Assembly (NCBI RefSeq): GCF_024124545.1
Contig: NZ_JAMXSF010000006.1
Location: forward strand, 124,001 to 188,000
Source of the DNA: Pseudoalteromonas sp. XMcav2-N
GTDB lineage: Bacteria; Pseudomonadota; Gammaproteobacteria; Enterobacterales; Alteromonadaceae
DNA: 64,000 nt
Reading direction: 5' to 3'
The translations under genes were made by a program, and so were the position numbers. The notes under the pieces were generated by a model. The model did not search any database and had not been told where the DNA came from. It saw only the letters and a list, made by a program, of their open reading frames with translations. This document shows positions 9,306 to 19,210 of the stretch, piece by piece; the stretch's first letter is position 1, and the number at the start of each line of letters is the position of its first letter.

Positions 9306-10735
9306 ATCAGGATAATTACGTGACGCACCTATTGCGGATACCTTGCCAATACAGCGCTGTATTGCGCGCTTCTTTAATGCTATTAGTGGCTTGTATTTCG
9401 GTGCTTCTTATTGCAAGTGAACCTCTGGCATTGTTGGCGTTTGCGATCTTCATGTCAGGCATTTCTTTTTACTCCAGAGCAGCTGCTATTCTCACGTTGA
9501 CAGTTACTAGCTTATTGTCGGTTTTTTATTGGTTGTATTTAAGCTATGTTTTGAACTTGGACTTTTACATGTCAAGCAGTTATTGGGCAATAATTAAAGC
9601 TGCTTTGGTTTTTCCAATTATTATTGCTATTTTAGCGTGTTCTAACTTTAAATTATCGAGCACAGATACTAGCTATAAGTACTTTTTCTTTTTTGTTTTG
9701 ATTCTTTTGGCTTCCCTGGTAAAGGGACTGAAAACAGATGCATTTGTCTCAGTGGCTTACTTTGTTAATGTCTACTTCCCTTTCTTACTACAGTTTCTTT
9801 TGATTTCATGGTGCTGTAGCTACTTACTCAAAGCAAAGCACTGCGCTCAAGTGAGGTATCATGGAAGCCCACTCTTTAAGCTGATAATTGCCGTCGTCTT
9901 ATTTATTTCGCTATTCTTTATGTCACTTCAGATAGCATTCGATTTTAGTCTGAATGAAGTCTTTCTGGACATTGGAAAAACGTTGGGGCGGGGAGGGGCA
10001 GAAGGGAATAACAGAACGATTCTTTTTGGCATGTTTTTTATGCGTTTTCCAGGGGTGTTTGCTGATCCAATATTAGCCGCTTACTCGTTTTTCTTGTTTT
10101 TTTCGTATATTTATTATTTTGTTAAAAATCCAGCTCTGAAGCTGTCTGGTTTAGTTATATGTATCTTGCTTGCCGCAGCAACATTAAGTAAGGCCTTTTT
10201 CTTTCTATTGGCATGCTTTTTGGCAATTAATATCTGCTTGAGGCTAAAAGTTTCAGGGACTACTAAATATAGGCTGTCTTTGTTCGCTGTTGGTTGTGCT
10301 GTTATAATAATTTCCCTTCGAGCATTGCAAAGTGGCGTGACAGATAGCTCTGCAATTCATGTGCAGGGTTTAGTCCTACCGTTTATCACCTTTGACTCTT
10401 GGTTGAGCTTCTTCATAGGTCATGACCTGGGTACGGGTGGCAATATGGGCGGCTGGGTCACTCAGGGAGCTGAAAGTTTCGTTGGACTCGTTATGTATAA
10501 TACCGGGATCCTTGGTCTGTTTTTTCTGGTTATGTTTTGTCTTACTATCTTAAAAAAAGCGGTGTTAAGCAAAACTAGAATCGGTTACTTTTTGTTTGCG
10601 ACAAGTGCGTCAATTTTGTCCGCTTCTTTTCTACAAGAGAACTCGTTCAACTTGAGTTTCTCTGTTCTTAGAATATGTTGCTATGCTCTAGTGCTATACT
10701 TTTTAATTGGGGTTTCTAAATCAAATGAACATTAA
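9302..10735 (+). CDS. wzyE: Wzy-type polysaccharide polymerase (ECA-like cluster)
   Basis: This 477-residue polytopic membrane protein has about 11-12 hydrophobic segments. It has a large periplasmic-type loop with TLGRGGAEGNNRTILFGMF at mid-protein and GTGGNMGGWVTQGAESFVG near the C-terminus, as in Wzy polymerases. The start at 9302 is chosen because its ATG overlaps the wzx stop (ATGA); the longer reading frame from 9206 would run far into wzx. It probably polymerises the repeat unit in the periplasm together with wzxE. Wzy sequences are poorly conserved, so the label leans on topology and position. Confidence 0.75.
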   Translation: MNQDNYVTHLLRIPCQYSAVLRASLMLLVACISVLLIASEPLALLAFAIFMSGISFYSRAAAILTLTVTSLLSVFYWLYLSYVLNLDFYMSSSYWAIIKAALVFPIIIAILACSNFKLSSTDTSYKYFFFFVLILLASLVKGLKTDAFVSVAYFVNVYFPFLLQFLLISWCCSYLLKAKHCAQVRYHGSPLFKLIIAVVLFISLFFMSLQIAFDFSLNEVFLDIGKTLGRGGAEGNNRTILFGMFFMRFPGVFADPILAAYSFFLFFSYIYYFVKNPALKLSGLVICILLAAATLSKAFFFLLACFLAINICLRLKVSGTTKYRLSLFAVGCAVIIISLRALQSGVTDSSAIHVQGLVLPFITFDSWLSFFIGHDLGTGGNMGGWVTQGAESFVGLVMYNTGILGLFFLVMFCLTILKKAVLSKTRIGYFLFATSASILSASFLQENSFNLSFSVLRICCYALVLYFLIGVSKSNEH

Positions 10736-11444
10736 GTTACTGGAAGTTTTTGGCTTGCAAGTCCACTGCTTTCCAGACATTAAGAACGCTGTTAGTCATA
10801 TCATGGATATGAATATAAAAGACAAAGGCATTATATTGACAGCTCTGAACCCTGAAAAGGTACTTAAAGGCCAGGAATCAAAAGAAATCGGCGATATTTT
10901 AAAGAAAAGCGATGTCCTTTATGCTGATGGAATGGGCATAGTGAAAGCTGTAAAGTTAAAGCACGGTGAATCGATTAAGCGTGTGCCGGGGTGCGAGCTT
11001 TGGGAAGCATTGGTTGCGGAAGCTGGTAAGACTGGCCTGCCCATTTTTTTTGTGGGTGCCTCCAAAGAAGTAAACCAAGCCACAGCAGAGAAAGCAGCTC
11101 AGCTTTATGGGGCGAATATTGTAGGACACGAGGATGGCTTTTTCGATAATGAAGATGCGCTTATTGAGAAAATAAAAGCTTCCAAAGCTGAATTCGTATC
11201 AGTGGCCTTAGGATCACCAAGGCAAGAGCAGTTTATGTTCAAATGCAAGGACAACGGGGTTAAGGCTGTTATGATGGGAGTGGGCGGAACCTACGATGTT
11301 TTTACAGGGCACGTCAAAAGAGCTCCACGCATTTTTTGCAATCTCGGTTTAGAGTGGTTGTACCGTTTACTTGCGCAGCCAAGCAGAATTGGAAGACAAA
11401 TTAAATTGTTTCGGTTTGTCGCTATGCTGTTTAGAAATAAATAA
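10725..11444 (+). CDS. wecG: WecG/TagA/CpsF-family UDP-ManNAcA transferase
   Basis: The enzyme transfers ManNAcA from UDP-ManNAcA to undecaprenyl-PP-GlcNAc to form lipid II of the ECA pathway. This protein of about 239 residues shows the GT26 hallmarks: LTALNPEKVLKG, DVLYADGMGIV with the catalytic-type Asp, VPGCELWEAL, VALGSPRQEQFM and MGVGGTYDVFTGHVKRAP. The start at 10725 overlaps the polymerase stop by 11 bases; a TTG at 10707 is an alternative. The last residues are basic and hydrophobic (WLYRLLAQPSRIGRQ), as in membrane-associated family members. It closes the operon. Confidence 0.92.
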   Translation: MNIKLLEVFGLQVHCFPDIKNAVSHIMDMNIKDKGIILTALNPEKVLKGQESKEIGDILKKSDVLYADGMGIVKAVKLKHGESIKRVPGCELWEALVAEAGKTGLPIFFVGASKEVNQATAEKAAQLYGANIVGHEDGFFDNEDALIEKIKASKAEFVSVALGSPRQEQFMFKCKDNGVKAVMMGVGGTYDVFTGHVKRAPRIFCNLGLEWLYRLLAQPSRIGRQIKLFRFVAMLFRNK

Positions 11445-12048
11445 TATCAATTCCACTTTTCCAACTTTACACGGCTTAAAGTCACCAAGTGTGGGAGAGC
11501 GATAACTGACGTTTTCAGGCTATGCCCTATTGTACAAACCCGCAATTGGGCAGCCCAAGCTAGTGCTTTGGAATTGGGTATGGACATTTCTTGCTTGTGG
11601 AAGTTAAAAGTAACATGTTCAGTAAATCTTTCTCTGGTGTTAGCATACTCTCTGACTTTATAGTCGAAGGCCTCCACATACCTGGTTAGTTGATACTCCT
11701 TCAGCAGGGCTGATATTACTATCATGATCTCCCAGAAATGCTTCTCTTCGTGTAAGCCCTCGACAAATTGAAACAGTTGTCAAGTAAATTTTCTGTAGAC
11801 AGGGAAAGTGGTCGTGCAAATCAGCTACTTAAGCAGATTTATGGGCATATAACTGGAGCAAATTTTCTAGTTGTGGATAATATGAATGACTAAACAAACT
11901 TTGTTGCACTAGGGAACAACGTGCGTAGCTGAAATACTGGCCCCTTTTATGCGGTGCAATTTTTATCAGTTGATATAAAACTCATCGGTATATGAAGTGG
12001 GGTGAGCAGCATTGGAAGAATAAATTGTGTGATTCAAGAGGAGATGAA
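11445..12048 (+). other. 604-base gap between wecG and second wecB, with relic coding sequence
   Basis: There is no intact gene I can support. A - strand frame of 92 codons (11447-11725) is open but matches nothing I know. The segment 11756-11893 reads like the end of a protein and is listed separately. The strong ribosome site for the downstream wecB (AGAGGAG at 12037-12043) lies at the right edge. The promoter of the second wecB is presumably in the AT-rich stretch 11880-12000, but no clear hexamer pair stands out. Confidence 0.4.
11756..11893 (+). pseudogene. Relic C-terminal coding fragment
   Basis: A 45-codon open stretch follows a stop at 11753-11755 and ends at TAA 11891-11893. Its translation (ALDKLKQLSSKF, then SVDRESGRANQLLKQIYGHITG) has natural protein composition and no start codon context or ribosome site. 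It is most simply the tail of a degraded gene. I do not recognise the family. Confidence 0.35.
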
Positions 12049-13173
12049 GTGAAAGTTTTAACTGTATTCGGTACCAGACCAGAAGCCATTAAAATGGCGC
12101 CTTTAGTACGTAAATTAGCTAATGATGGTCGGTTTGAAGCTCGTGTATGTGTTACTGCACAGCACCGTGAAATGTTAGATCAAGTTTTGGACTTGTTTAA
12201 AATATCTCCGGACTATGACTTGAACATTATGAAGTCGGGCCAAACATTACCTGAAGTAACCAGTCGTATCCTAACTGAGTTGAATGGAATATTAAGAGAG
12301 TTTAAGCCAGATATCGTATTGGTTCATGGTGATACGGCGACGACGTTTGCAGCTAGCCTAGCTGCTTACTTTGAGCAGATCAAAGTTGGACACGTAGAAG
12401 CTGGATTAAGAACAGGTGATATTTATTCACCCTGGCCAGAAGAAGCAAACCGAAAGTTAACAGGTGTATTGACTGAGCTTCATTTCGCTCCAACAGAAAC
12501 ATCAAAGCAGAATTTATTGGCTGAGAATTTTAATGAGTCGAAGATCTATGTCACTGGTAATACGGTGATAGACGCACTTCTGCTAGTTAAGCAGCAGATT
12601 GAAGAAGACCAAGTATTAAGCGAGAAGCTAACGACACAGTTTCCTTTTTTAGATCCAAACAAAAAACTCATCCTAGTGACCGGTCATCGCAGAGAGAGCT
12701 TTGGAGGAGGGTTCGAGCGAATTTGTGAATCGTTAGCAAAGACTGCGAGCATGCATGAAAATGTTCAAGTTGTTTATCCTGTTCACCTTAATCCCAATGT
12801 CCAGGAGCCGGTGAATCGTATTTTGAAAGACATCAAGAACGTGCATTTGATAGAACCGCAACAATATCTGCCTTTCGTTTACCTTATGAATCGAGCTGAC
12901 ATCATATTAACTGATTCAGGGGGGATTCAAGAAGAGGCGCCAAGCTTGGGTAAACCTGTTCTGGTGATGAGAGATACAACAGAGCGACCTGAGGCCGTCG
13001 AAGCAGGAACTGTGAAGTTGGTTGGTACAGATGTTGAGCGCATTACCACAGAGCTTACTAAGCTACTTACAGATGAAGATGCTTACAATTTAATGAGTTT
13101 CGCACATAACCCATACGGAGATGGTAATGCATGTGAGCGAATTTGTGACAGTCTAGCAGCATTAACTTTATAG
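12049..13173 (+). CDS. wecB: UDP-N-acetylglucosamine 2-epimerase, second copy
   Basis: This is a complete 374-residue non-hydrolysing UDP-GlcNAc 2-epimerase. The N-terminal motif is [15 protein letters not shown], followed by [30 protein letters not shown] and [15 protein letters not shown], with all family landmarks in place. The GTG at 12049 is chosen over the ATG at 11992 because AGAGGAG precedes it by six bases and homologues start with the [12 protein letters not shown] block. It is a paralogue of the wecB that opens the window, very similar in the shared C-terminal 110 residues. It stands alone between two gaps, which suggests it arose by duplication or recombination at the locus edge. 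Confidence 0.94.
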   Translation: MKVLTVFGTRPEAIKMAPLVRKLANDGRFEARVCVTAQHREMLDQVLDLFKISPDYDLNIMKSGQTLPEVTSRILTELNGILREFKPDIVLVHGDTATTFAASLAAYFEQIKVGHVEAGLRTGDIYSPWPEEANRKLTGVLTELHFAPTETSKQNLLAENFNESKIYVTGNTVIDALLLVKQQIEEDQVLSEKLTTQFPFLDPNKKLILVTGHRRESFGGGFERICESLAKTASMHENVQVVYPVHLNPNVQEPVNRILKDIKNVHLIEPQQYLPFVYLMNRADIILTDSGGIQEEAPSLGKPVLVMRDTTERPEAVEAGTVKLVGTDVERITTELTKLLTDEDAYNLMSFAHNPYGDGNACERICDSLAALTL

Positions 13174-14380
13174 GTTGAAGGCAAGTATCAAAGAATTTGG
13201 GTGGCCAACGACCATGCGCTTTTTCGACCTTGAGGTCGATAAGAGCAAAAATGTGGAGACTATTAGCTCATCTCAGGGTGAGCAATGGTTGTTAATTACA
13301 TTGGGTGAAAGCAAAATAACCAGCAGCTAGCCATATCGTGAACAATTAATGCGTGTTTCCACGGCATTAGGGGAGTAAAAGCGTAACCGCATTCTTGTAT
13401 GTTCGATGCTATAGACTGTGCGGATAGAAGAGAGTAAATGGTAGCCATAAGTTAATCAGGTTGTCCGAAGCTCGATTAGTGTTTAAATACAGAAAACTCT
13501 CGCTATCATAGTGTATATTACTGCTGGCAAGTCTAAAATCTGATGCTAATCAGGCCTTGTTTTAAAGTTCGTGGTCTTACAGCAAAGTGTCGGGGTTTGC
13601 TGTGGCTGCGTGGTTGGTGTAGAAAGTTGCGTTTACATTGATGTGTGTTCAAATTTCATACTTTGAAGTTATGTTCTGCTTTTGAAAGGTTACAAAGTGT
13701 GTATGATATGTTTGATGTGTATATACGAACGAATATAAAGTGGACTAGGGTTCACTAATGCGTATAATTAAGCTGGTTGTAGACCAGATACCATATTGTA
13801 AAATGGAAAACAGTAATTTTGCTGTTTATATAAAGAAGGAACGAATCAGGTTGATGCGCATTACTGAAAGAGAAAGTAAACTCAATTACTTTTTGACCAT
13901 TCATATTAGCTTCTATGTAGCTTGTCTTTATTTTTTGACGTCACGTCTTCTGCAGCGATAGCTGCCTCCTCTAGGATCTCTTGCAGATAGAACTGGATGT
14001 TTATGATGAGAAAATACGACATCGTAAAGCTGTGAGGCTACGCTGTGTAGAAGTAATAGAAATCATCTCACTTGCTTAATGAGCATAATTAGGCCTGTGT
14101 ATTGCGAATACATGTGACTTTTTGAGCGTTAATTGCAAGCGTCAAATTAGAGTAAGACCTGGCGATTCGAAAAGCGTTTATAGATACAGGCCAACTATGT
14201 ATAGGATACTGATGCGATGTCAATCAAATTTAATAGCCTCAACAGTTTTTGCATAGTAAAGTGAAGAGAATTAACAATTGAACTATATTGTTCTTAATTA
14301 AGAGACAATAGAAGTAACAGATATTTTTGTTCTGATAGTACAAAAAAGTCTTATTGATTATGTAATTTAAGGAATTCTAA
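13174..14380 (+). other. 1.2 kb AT-rich spacer between the two polysaccharide loci
   Basis: I see no supported gene. A 51-codon frame starting at TTG 13175 and ending at TAG 13330 has protein-like composition and may be a gene relic. A 67-codon frame at 13758-13961 has an ATG but no ribosome site and unnatural composition. A short perfect palindrome, GACCTTGAGGTC, lies near 13229. The 3-prime third is very AT-rich and probably carries the promoter of manC-manB. No JUMPStart/ops element (GGCGGTAG) was found. Confidence 0.4.
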
Positions 14381-15790
14381 ATGATACTACCTGTCATTTT
14401 AGCTGGAGGGTCAGGCACCCGATTATGGCCTCTATCAAGAGGGAATTACCCGAAACAGTTTCTTAAGTTGCATGGTGAATACACCATGCTGCAACAAACT
14501 ATAAAGAGGCTCGAAGGGATTGAACACCAGCCCTGTCTTCTCATTTGTAATGAGGATCATAGATTTATTGCAGCTGAGCAGGTCAGGCAGCTTGGAGTTG
14601 GACACAGTGGTATTTTGTTAGAACCCGTGGGAAGAAATACGGCTCCTGCTATTGCGCTGGCTGCAATAACTGCGCTTGAAAGTGGGTCGGACCCATTGTT
14701 ATTGGTGTTGGCGGCAGATCATGTTGTAGAAGATGAAGCTGCTTTTTGTGAGAGCATCAATGAAGCAAGCGTATTAGCAGAACAAGGCAAACTAGTTACC
14801 TTTGGTATCTCCTGCGACAAACCTGAAACAGGATATGGTTATATTAAGCGTGGCGAGCGTATTCAAGAGTCTCAGGCATTCTCAGTTGACAAATTCGTTG
14901 AGAAACCCAATATTGAGAAAGCGAGGGAGTATCTGGAATCTGGTCAATATTATTGGAACAGTGGATTGTTCATGTTTAAAGCGAGCCGCTTTTTAGAAGA
15001 GCTTAAAGAGCACAGACCTGATATCTATGAGGTCTGTTTAGAGGCGAGTAAAGTACAAAAAAGAGATCTAGACTTTATTCGAGTTGATGCTGAAACTTTC
15101 AAGTCGTGTCCTGAAGACTCTGTTGACTATGCTGTTATGGAAAAAACCTCAGGAGCCGTAGTTGTTCCGATGACCGTAGGTTGGAATGACGTTGGCGGTT
15201 TTGCTGCTTTATGGGAAGTGTGCAAAAAGGATGAGAATAATAATGCGTTTACAGGCGATGTAACTGCGATAGATACGAAAAATACACTTGTCTATTCCGA
15301 GGATAAATTAGTGTCTGTTGTTGGAGTTGAAGATCTTGTTATCGTCAATACAAAAGACACGGTGCTGGTAACGCATAAAGATAAATCTCAGGAAGTTAAG
15401 CAAATTGTTAAAAAGCTGAAGTGTGAACAGCGTAGAGAAGTGAGCTTTCACAGAGAAGTATATCGACCTTGGGGTAAATATGATTCTGTTGACAATGGCG
15501 AGCGTTTCCAGGTTAAACGGATCACCGTTAAGCCAGGCGCTAAGCTATCTGTGCAGATGCATTACCATAGGGCAGAACATTGGATTGTGGTATCTGGTAC
15601 GGCCAAAGTTCACTTGGATGGTGAAGAGCGCTTTGTGACAGAAAACGAGTCAGTCTATATACCCATTACTTCAGTTCATGCGCTTGAGAACCCAGGTAAA
15701 GTCGATTTGGAGCTCATAGAAGTTCAATCTGGCGCTTATCTAGGTGAAGACGACATAGTACGCTTTGAAGATAAGTACGGTAGAGTATAA
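14381..15790 (+). CDS. manC: Mannose-1-phosphate guanylyltransferase / mannose-6-phosphate isomerase
   Basis: This 469-residue bifunctional enzyme supplies GDP-mannose. The N-terminal nucleotidyltransferase domain has [12 protein letters not shown] at residues 9-20, followed by [17 protein letters not shown], the FVEKPN lysine motif and YWNSGLFMF. The C-terminal cupin-like isomerase domain has [32 protein letters not shown] and ENESVYIP. The stop overlaps the ATG of manB (TAATG). It opens the second polysaccharide locus, where GDP-mannose feeds Gmd. Confidence 0.95.
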   Translation: MILPVILAGGSGTRLWPLSRGNYPKQFLKLHGEYTMLQQTIKRLEGIEHQPCLLICNEDHRFIAAEQVRQLGVGHSGILLEPVGRNTAPAIALAAITALESGSDPLLLVLAADHVVEDEAAFCESINEASVLAEQGKLVTFGISCDKPETGYGYIKRGERIQESQAFSVDKFVEKPNIEKAREYLESGQYYWNSGLFMFKASRFLEELKEHRPDIYEVCLEASKVQKRDLDFIRVDAETFKSCPEDSVDYAVMEKTSGAVVVPMTVGWNDVGGFAALWEVCKKDENNNAFTGDVTAIDTKNTLVYSEDKLVSVVGVEDLVIVNTKDTVLVTHKDKSQEVKQIVKKLKCEQRREVSFHREVYRPWGKYDSVDNGERFQVKRITVKPGAKLSVQMHYHRAEHWIVVSGTAKVHLDGEERFVTENESVYIPITSVHALENPGKVDLELIEVQSGAYLGEDDIVRFEDKYGRV

Positions 15791-17214
15791 TGCAAGATAC
15801 GGTCCAAAGAATCATTAAAGACAGTGGTATTGCTTTTGGTACTAGTGGTGCAAGAGGGCTGGTTGAGCAATTCCAGCCTGAAGTATGTTTTGCGTTCACA
15901 CAGGCATTCATAGAGTCTTTGAGAGCACAGTATGAGTTTGATAGTATTGCGATAGGAATTGACAATAGGCCTAGTAGTTACGGAATAGCATTAAGCTGTG
16001 CAGCAGCAGCGAAAAAGGCTGGCTTATCTGTAGACTACAGTGGCGTGTTACCAACACCTGCTTTGGCTCTTCATTCTAGCTCACTCAATATCCCCAGTAT
16101 CATGGTGACAGGAAGCCATATACCGTTTGACAGGAATGGACTGAAATTTTACAAACCTGATGGCGAGATTACTAAGCAGGATGAAGGCGCGATACTCACC
16201 TGTGACTCAGTGTGTGAATTTGAGTCACCGCTAGAGAACTTAGCATTGAGTCTAAAAGCGAGTGATGATTATGTTGCACGCTACGTTGAACTTTTCAATT
16301 CTAAGCCGTTCCAGAATAGACGTCTTGGTATTTATGAACACTCCAGTGCTGGGCGTGATTTATATAGGGACGTTTTTGAGGTTTTGGGGGCAGAAGTAAT
16401 TAGTTTAGGCCGCAGTGACACGTTTGTGCCAATTGATACCGAAGCTGTATCTCAGAAAGACCGAAAACTGGCTAAAGAATGGTCTGAAAAGTATAGCCTT
16501 GATGCTATTTTTTCTACAGATGGTGATGGAGATAGGCCCTTAATTGCTGATGAGCAAGGTAATTGGTTAAGAGGGGATGTGCTCGGTTTGTTAACCGCTG
16601 CGGCTTTGAATGTTGATGCATTAGCGATGCCTGTAAACTGTAATACCGCGGTTGAAAAGTCTAAGCAATTTGAAAGTGTTGTCCGCACAAGAATTGGCTC
16701 CCCCTATGTGATAGATGCGTTTTCAGATTTAATATCAGCAGGGTATAAGGTAGCTGGATTTGAAGCAAACGGGGGGTTCTTGCTTGCCAGTGATATCCAT
16801 TACAACGCAGTTCCGTTGAAGGCATTGCCTACAAGAGACGCGTTGTTGCCAGCAATTGCGCTATTCGCACACTGTTGGAATGAAGGTAAGCATATCTCCC
16901 AAGTGGTTAGCGGTTTGCCTGTACGCTTTACTGCAAGTGACCGTCTAAAGGAAATCGAAAAAGGCGTGAGTCTTGGGCTAATTGATAAGTTTCGCAGTTC
17001 GCCGCAAGCACTCTGTGACTTGGTGGGAGATGGGCTCGCGGTGCTTGACATTAATGAGACGGATGGTTTCCGATTAACAGCTTCAAACTCAGAGGTAGTT
17101 CACCTACGCCCGTCCGGAAACGCACCAGAACTCCGTTGCTATGCTGAATCGGATAGCCAGAAACGGGCTGAGGATCTGGTCAATCGCGTTTTGCAGAACT
17201 TACCTGTTTATTAA
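15790..17214 (+). CDS. manB: Phosphomannomutase
   Basis: This 474-residue alpha-D-phosphohexomutase converts mannose-6-P to mannose-1-P. The FGTSGARGL N-terminal motif is present. The phosphoserine loop reads VTGSHIP, a variant of TASHNP that keeps the phosphorylated Ser. The metal loop is STDGDGDRPL, and the C-terminal sugar-phosphate-binding loop is RPSGNAPELR. It is translationally coupled to manC and followed by a hairpin at 17225-17267. Confidence 0.93.
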   Translation: MQDTVQRIIKDSGIAFGTSGARGLVEQFQPEVCFAFTQAFIESLRAQYEFDSIAIGIDNRPSSYGIALSCAAAAKKAGLSVDYSGVLPTPALALHSSSLNIPSIMVTGSHIPFDRNGLKFYKPDGEITKQDEGAILTCDSVCEFESPLENLALSLKASDDYVARYVELFNSKPFQNRRLGIYEHSSAGRDLYRDVFEVLGAEVISLGRSDTFVPIDTEAVSQKDRKLAKEWSEKYSLDAIFSTDGDGDRPLIADEQGNWLRGDVLGLLTAAALNVDALAMPVNCNTAVEKSKQFESVVRTRIGSPYVIDAFSDLISAGYKVAGFEANGGFLLASDIHYNAVPLKALPTRDALLPAIALFAHCWNEGKHISQVVSGLPVRFTASDRLKEIEKGVSLGLIDKFRSSPQALCDLVGDGLAVLDINETDGFRLTASNSEVVHLRPSGNAPELRCYAESDSQKRAEDLVNRVLQNLPVY

Positions 17215-17224
17215 GCGACAATAT

Positions 17225-17267
17225 AGAGGCTTGAGTAAATTGTAAACTGTCATTTGCTCAAGCTTCT
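17225..17267 (+). terminator. Stem-loop after manB, possible weak terminator or attenuator
   Basis: Bases 17225-17239 pair with 17253-17267 over 15 positions, including two G-T pairs (core GCTTGAG / CTCAAGC), around a 13-base loop. It starts 11 bases after the manB stop. No T-run follows, so intrinsic termination may be inefficient. Confidence 0.45.
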
Positions 17268-17625
17268 AAGTCTGTGATCAGTTCCAATGTATTGATTAGC
17301 TATTTGGGGGCGAGACTCGCTTCATTCGTCGCAAGAAAATTGAATTTATTTTAAATTCATTTCACAACGTAACCCTTAAGCAATTAATCACATCTCAATT
17401 ATATGCCTATGTTAGTATTGAAATAAATATATCAGGCAGTTCTATTTTTGGTAATAGTGTTAATTTCAAAATGGTGTCGTAAATGGCTTGTAACGTGAAA
17501 AGCAAAGTTCACTTGCGAAGGAGCTTGTAGCATGATTTAATTAGCACGCTGCTCGAACGCAACTGGCAAAGGCATGGGTTAGCGAGCAATTTGAGTTAAA
17601 TAATTTAGGATGTTAGGAAGAGCAA
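17268..17625 (+). promoter_or_regulatory. AT-rich upstream region of wza
   Basis: This 358-base non-coding stretch lies before the export genes. A weak inverted repeat (TGCTCG near 17550, CGAGCA near 17583) and the ribosome site AGGAAGAG just before the wza ATG are visible. It is the likely promoter and leader of wza-wzb-wzc and of the whole capsule locus. I could not identify a convincing -35/-10 pair or a JUMPStart element. Confidence 0.4.
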
Positions 17626-18750
17626 ATGGCGCAATGCTGTAGAAAATTCATTGCAACGTCAGCAGTTTTGACGTGCTTACTCGTTACAAGTGGTTGTACA
17701 TTAATACCCGGTGGTCACTTTAAAGGTATAACTTCTGGTGAAAAAACAGATAGTGTCAGTGAAGAGTTAAATAAATTGAATATACAATTGATTGATTCAG
17801 AATTAATCAATCAATTGAAAAGTCAAGCGGATGTGTCCGTTGCACCTAACTACCAAGATTTAGGAATTAACGACTATGAATACCGGTTAGGTGTCGGTGA
17901 CGTGGTCACTATTGGTGTGTGGGACCACCCCGAGTTGACTATTCCAGCAGCAGTTCAACGCACCGCAGAATTTGACGGGTTTCGAGTCGCTGCCGATGGA
18001 ACAATTAGCTATGCCTATGCTCCTAAAATCCAGGCTGCAGGTAAAACTGTTAGTGAGTTGAGAGACGATTTGGTACAAAGGCTGAGCCGAGTCATTGAAG
18101 ATCCGCAAATCGATGTTAAGGTCGTTGGTTTTAGAAGCCAGAAAGTCTATGTTACTGGTGAAGTAAGTAAACCCGGTGTTTATCCTATCACGGAGACTCC
18201 CCTTACTCTCGTTGACGCAATCAATTTAGCTGGCGGCTTAAACGACCGCGCTGATTGGGAAACTGTGACATTTAGCCGCAATAATAAAAGTGAAATCATT
18301 CACCTTGATGACTTATATTCGTATGGTGATATCTCACAAAACCGATTGCTAAAACACGGTGATATAGTGCACATTGGGCGAAACGACAAACGGAATGTAT
18401 ATGTCTTAGGTGATGTAATGCGTGCTGGTACAGTTCCTGTAAATCGCTATGGGCTCAGTTTAGCCGAGGCCATGGCTGAAGTTGGCGGGATTAATGAAAG
18501 AAGTGCTGATGCTAACGGTATTTTCGTTTTGCGCAAGCGTAATATCGAAGAGGATGGTTATTTTGCTGACGTTTACCAGCTGCATTCGAAAAATATCGCG
18601 GCCCTTGTACTGGCTGAGCAATTTGAGCTACAACCTCAAGATGTTATATACGTCACTAGTGCACCTATCTCGCGCTGGAATAAAGTCATCTCTTTGTTAC
18701 TACCTTCCTTAACAACAGTAGATAGCTTGCAAGATATAGACAATCAATAG
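17626..18750 (+). CDS. wza: Polysaccharide export outer-membrane lipoprotein
   Basis: This 374-residue protein has a signal peptide ending LLVTSGC, a lipobox with the acylated Cys at residue 24. The N-terminal half carries the Poly_export domain (YRLGVGDVVTIGVWDHPEL), and two SLBB-type beta-grasp segments follow (VYVTGEVSKPGVYPI and VYVLGDVMRAGTVPV). It forms the octameric channel that passes capsule through the outer membrane, working with Wzc. Start context AGGAAGAG is good. It is followed by wzb and wzc, the standard group 1 export order. Confidence 0.94.
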   Translation: MAQCCRKFIATSAVLTCLLVTSGCTLIPGGHFKGITSGEKTDSVSEELNKLNIQLIDSELINQLKSQADVSVAPNYQDLGINDYEYRLGVGDVVTIGVWDHPELTIPAAVQRTAEFDGFRVAADGTISYAYAPKIQAAGKTVSELRDDLVQRLSRVIEDPQIDVKVVGFRSQKVYVTGEVSKPGVYPITETPLTLVDAINLAGGLNDRADWETVTFSRNNKSEIIHLDDLYSYGDISQNRLLKHGDIVHIGRNDKRNVYVLGDVMRAGTVPVNRYGLSLAEAMAEVGGINERSADANGIFVLRKRNIEEDGYFADVYQLHSKNIAALVLAEQFELQPQDVIYVTSAPISRWNKVISLLLPSLTTVDSLQDIDNQ

Positions 18751-18761
18751 GCGAAAAAATT

Positions 18762-19196
18762 ATGTTTGAGAATATATTGATTGTCTGCGCAGGCAATATT
18801 TGTCGTAGCCCCACGGCTGAGTATGTTTTGCGTGACAAAGTGGAAGGTAAAAACATTAATGTATCTTCCGCAGGGTTGACCGCAATGGAAGGGCACAAGG
18901 CCGATCAGAATGCGCTATTAATTGCTCAAACCCATGGTATTGATATGTCTGGACACAAAGGTAGACAGTTAGATTCAAACCTGATAGTGCATAACGATGT
19001 TATATTGGTTATGGAGCATCGACATGTGTCGGATTTATGCTCCAGATACCCAGAAGCACGAGGGAAAACATTTTTACTAGGTAAGTGGTTAGATGATAAA
19101 GAAATCCCCGATCCTTACAGGCAAAGTAAAGAAGCTTTCGAATATGTATACGAATTAATAGATAGTGCTTGTAGCGCTTGGCAAAAGTATTTATAA
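18762..19196 (+). CDS. wzb: Low-molecular-weight protein tyrosine phosphatase
   Basis: This 144-residue phosphatase acts on the Wzc tyrosine cluster. The P-loop VCAGNICRSP lies at residues 9-18 (C-x5-R), and the general-acid DPY motif (IPDPYRQ) is near residue 116. It lies between wza and wzc with small gaps, as in other Wzy-dependent capsule loci. Length and motifs are fully normal. Confidence 0.95.
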   Translation: MFENILIVCAGNICRSPTAEYVLRDKVEGKNINVSSAGLTAMEGHKADQNALLIAQTHGIDMSGHKGRQLDSNLIVHNDVILVMEHRHVSDLCSRYPEARGKTFLLGKWLDDKEIPDPYRQSKEAFEYVYELIDSACSAWQKYL

Positions 19197-19210
19197 GGAA
19201 CTGAGAATAA

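Noticed and set aside
11447..11725. 92-codon frame on the - strand after wecG
   Set aside because: No ribosome site, no recognisable family and no conserved motif; treated as part of a gap with relics.
13758..13961. 67-codon frame with ATG in the long spacer
   Set aside because: No ribosome site and unnatural composition in very AT-rich DNA.
17268..17625. JUMPStart/ops element for RfaH before wza
   Set aside because: The ops core GGCGGTAG was looked for here and in the other polysaccharide leaders and not found.
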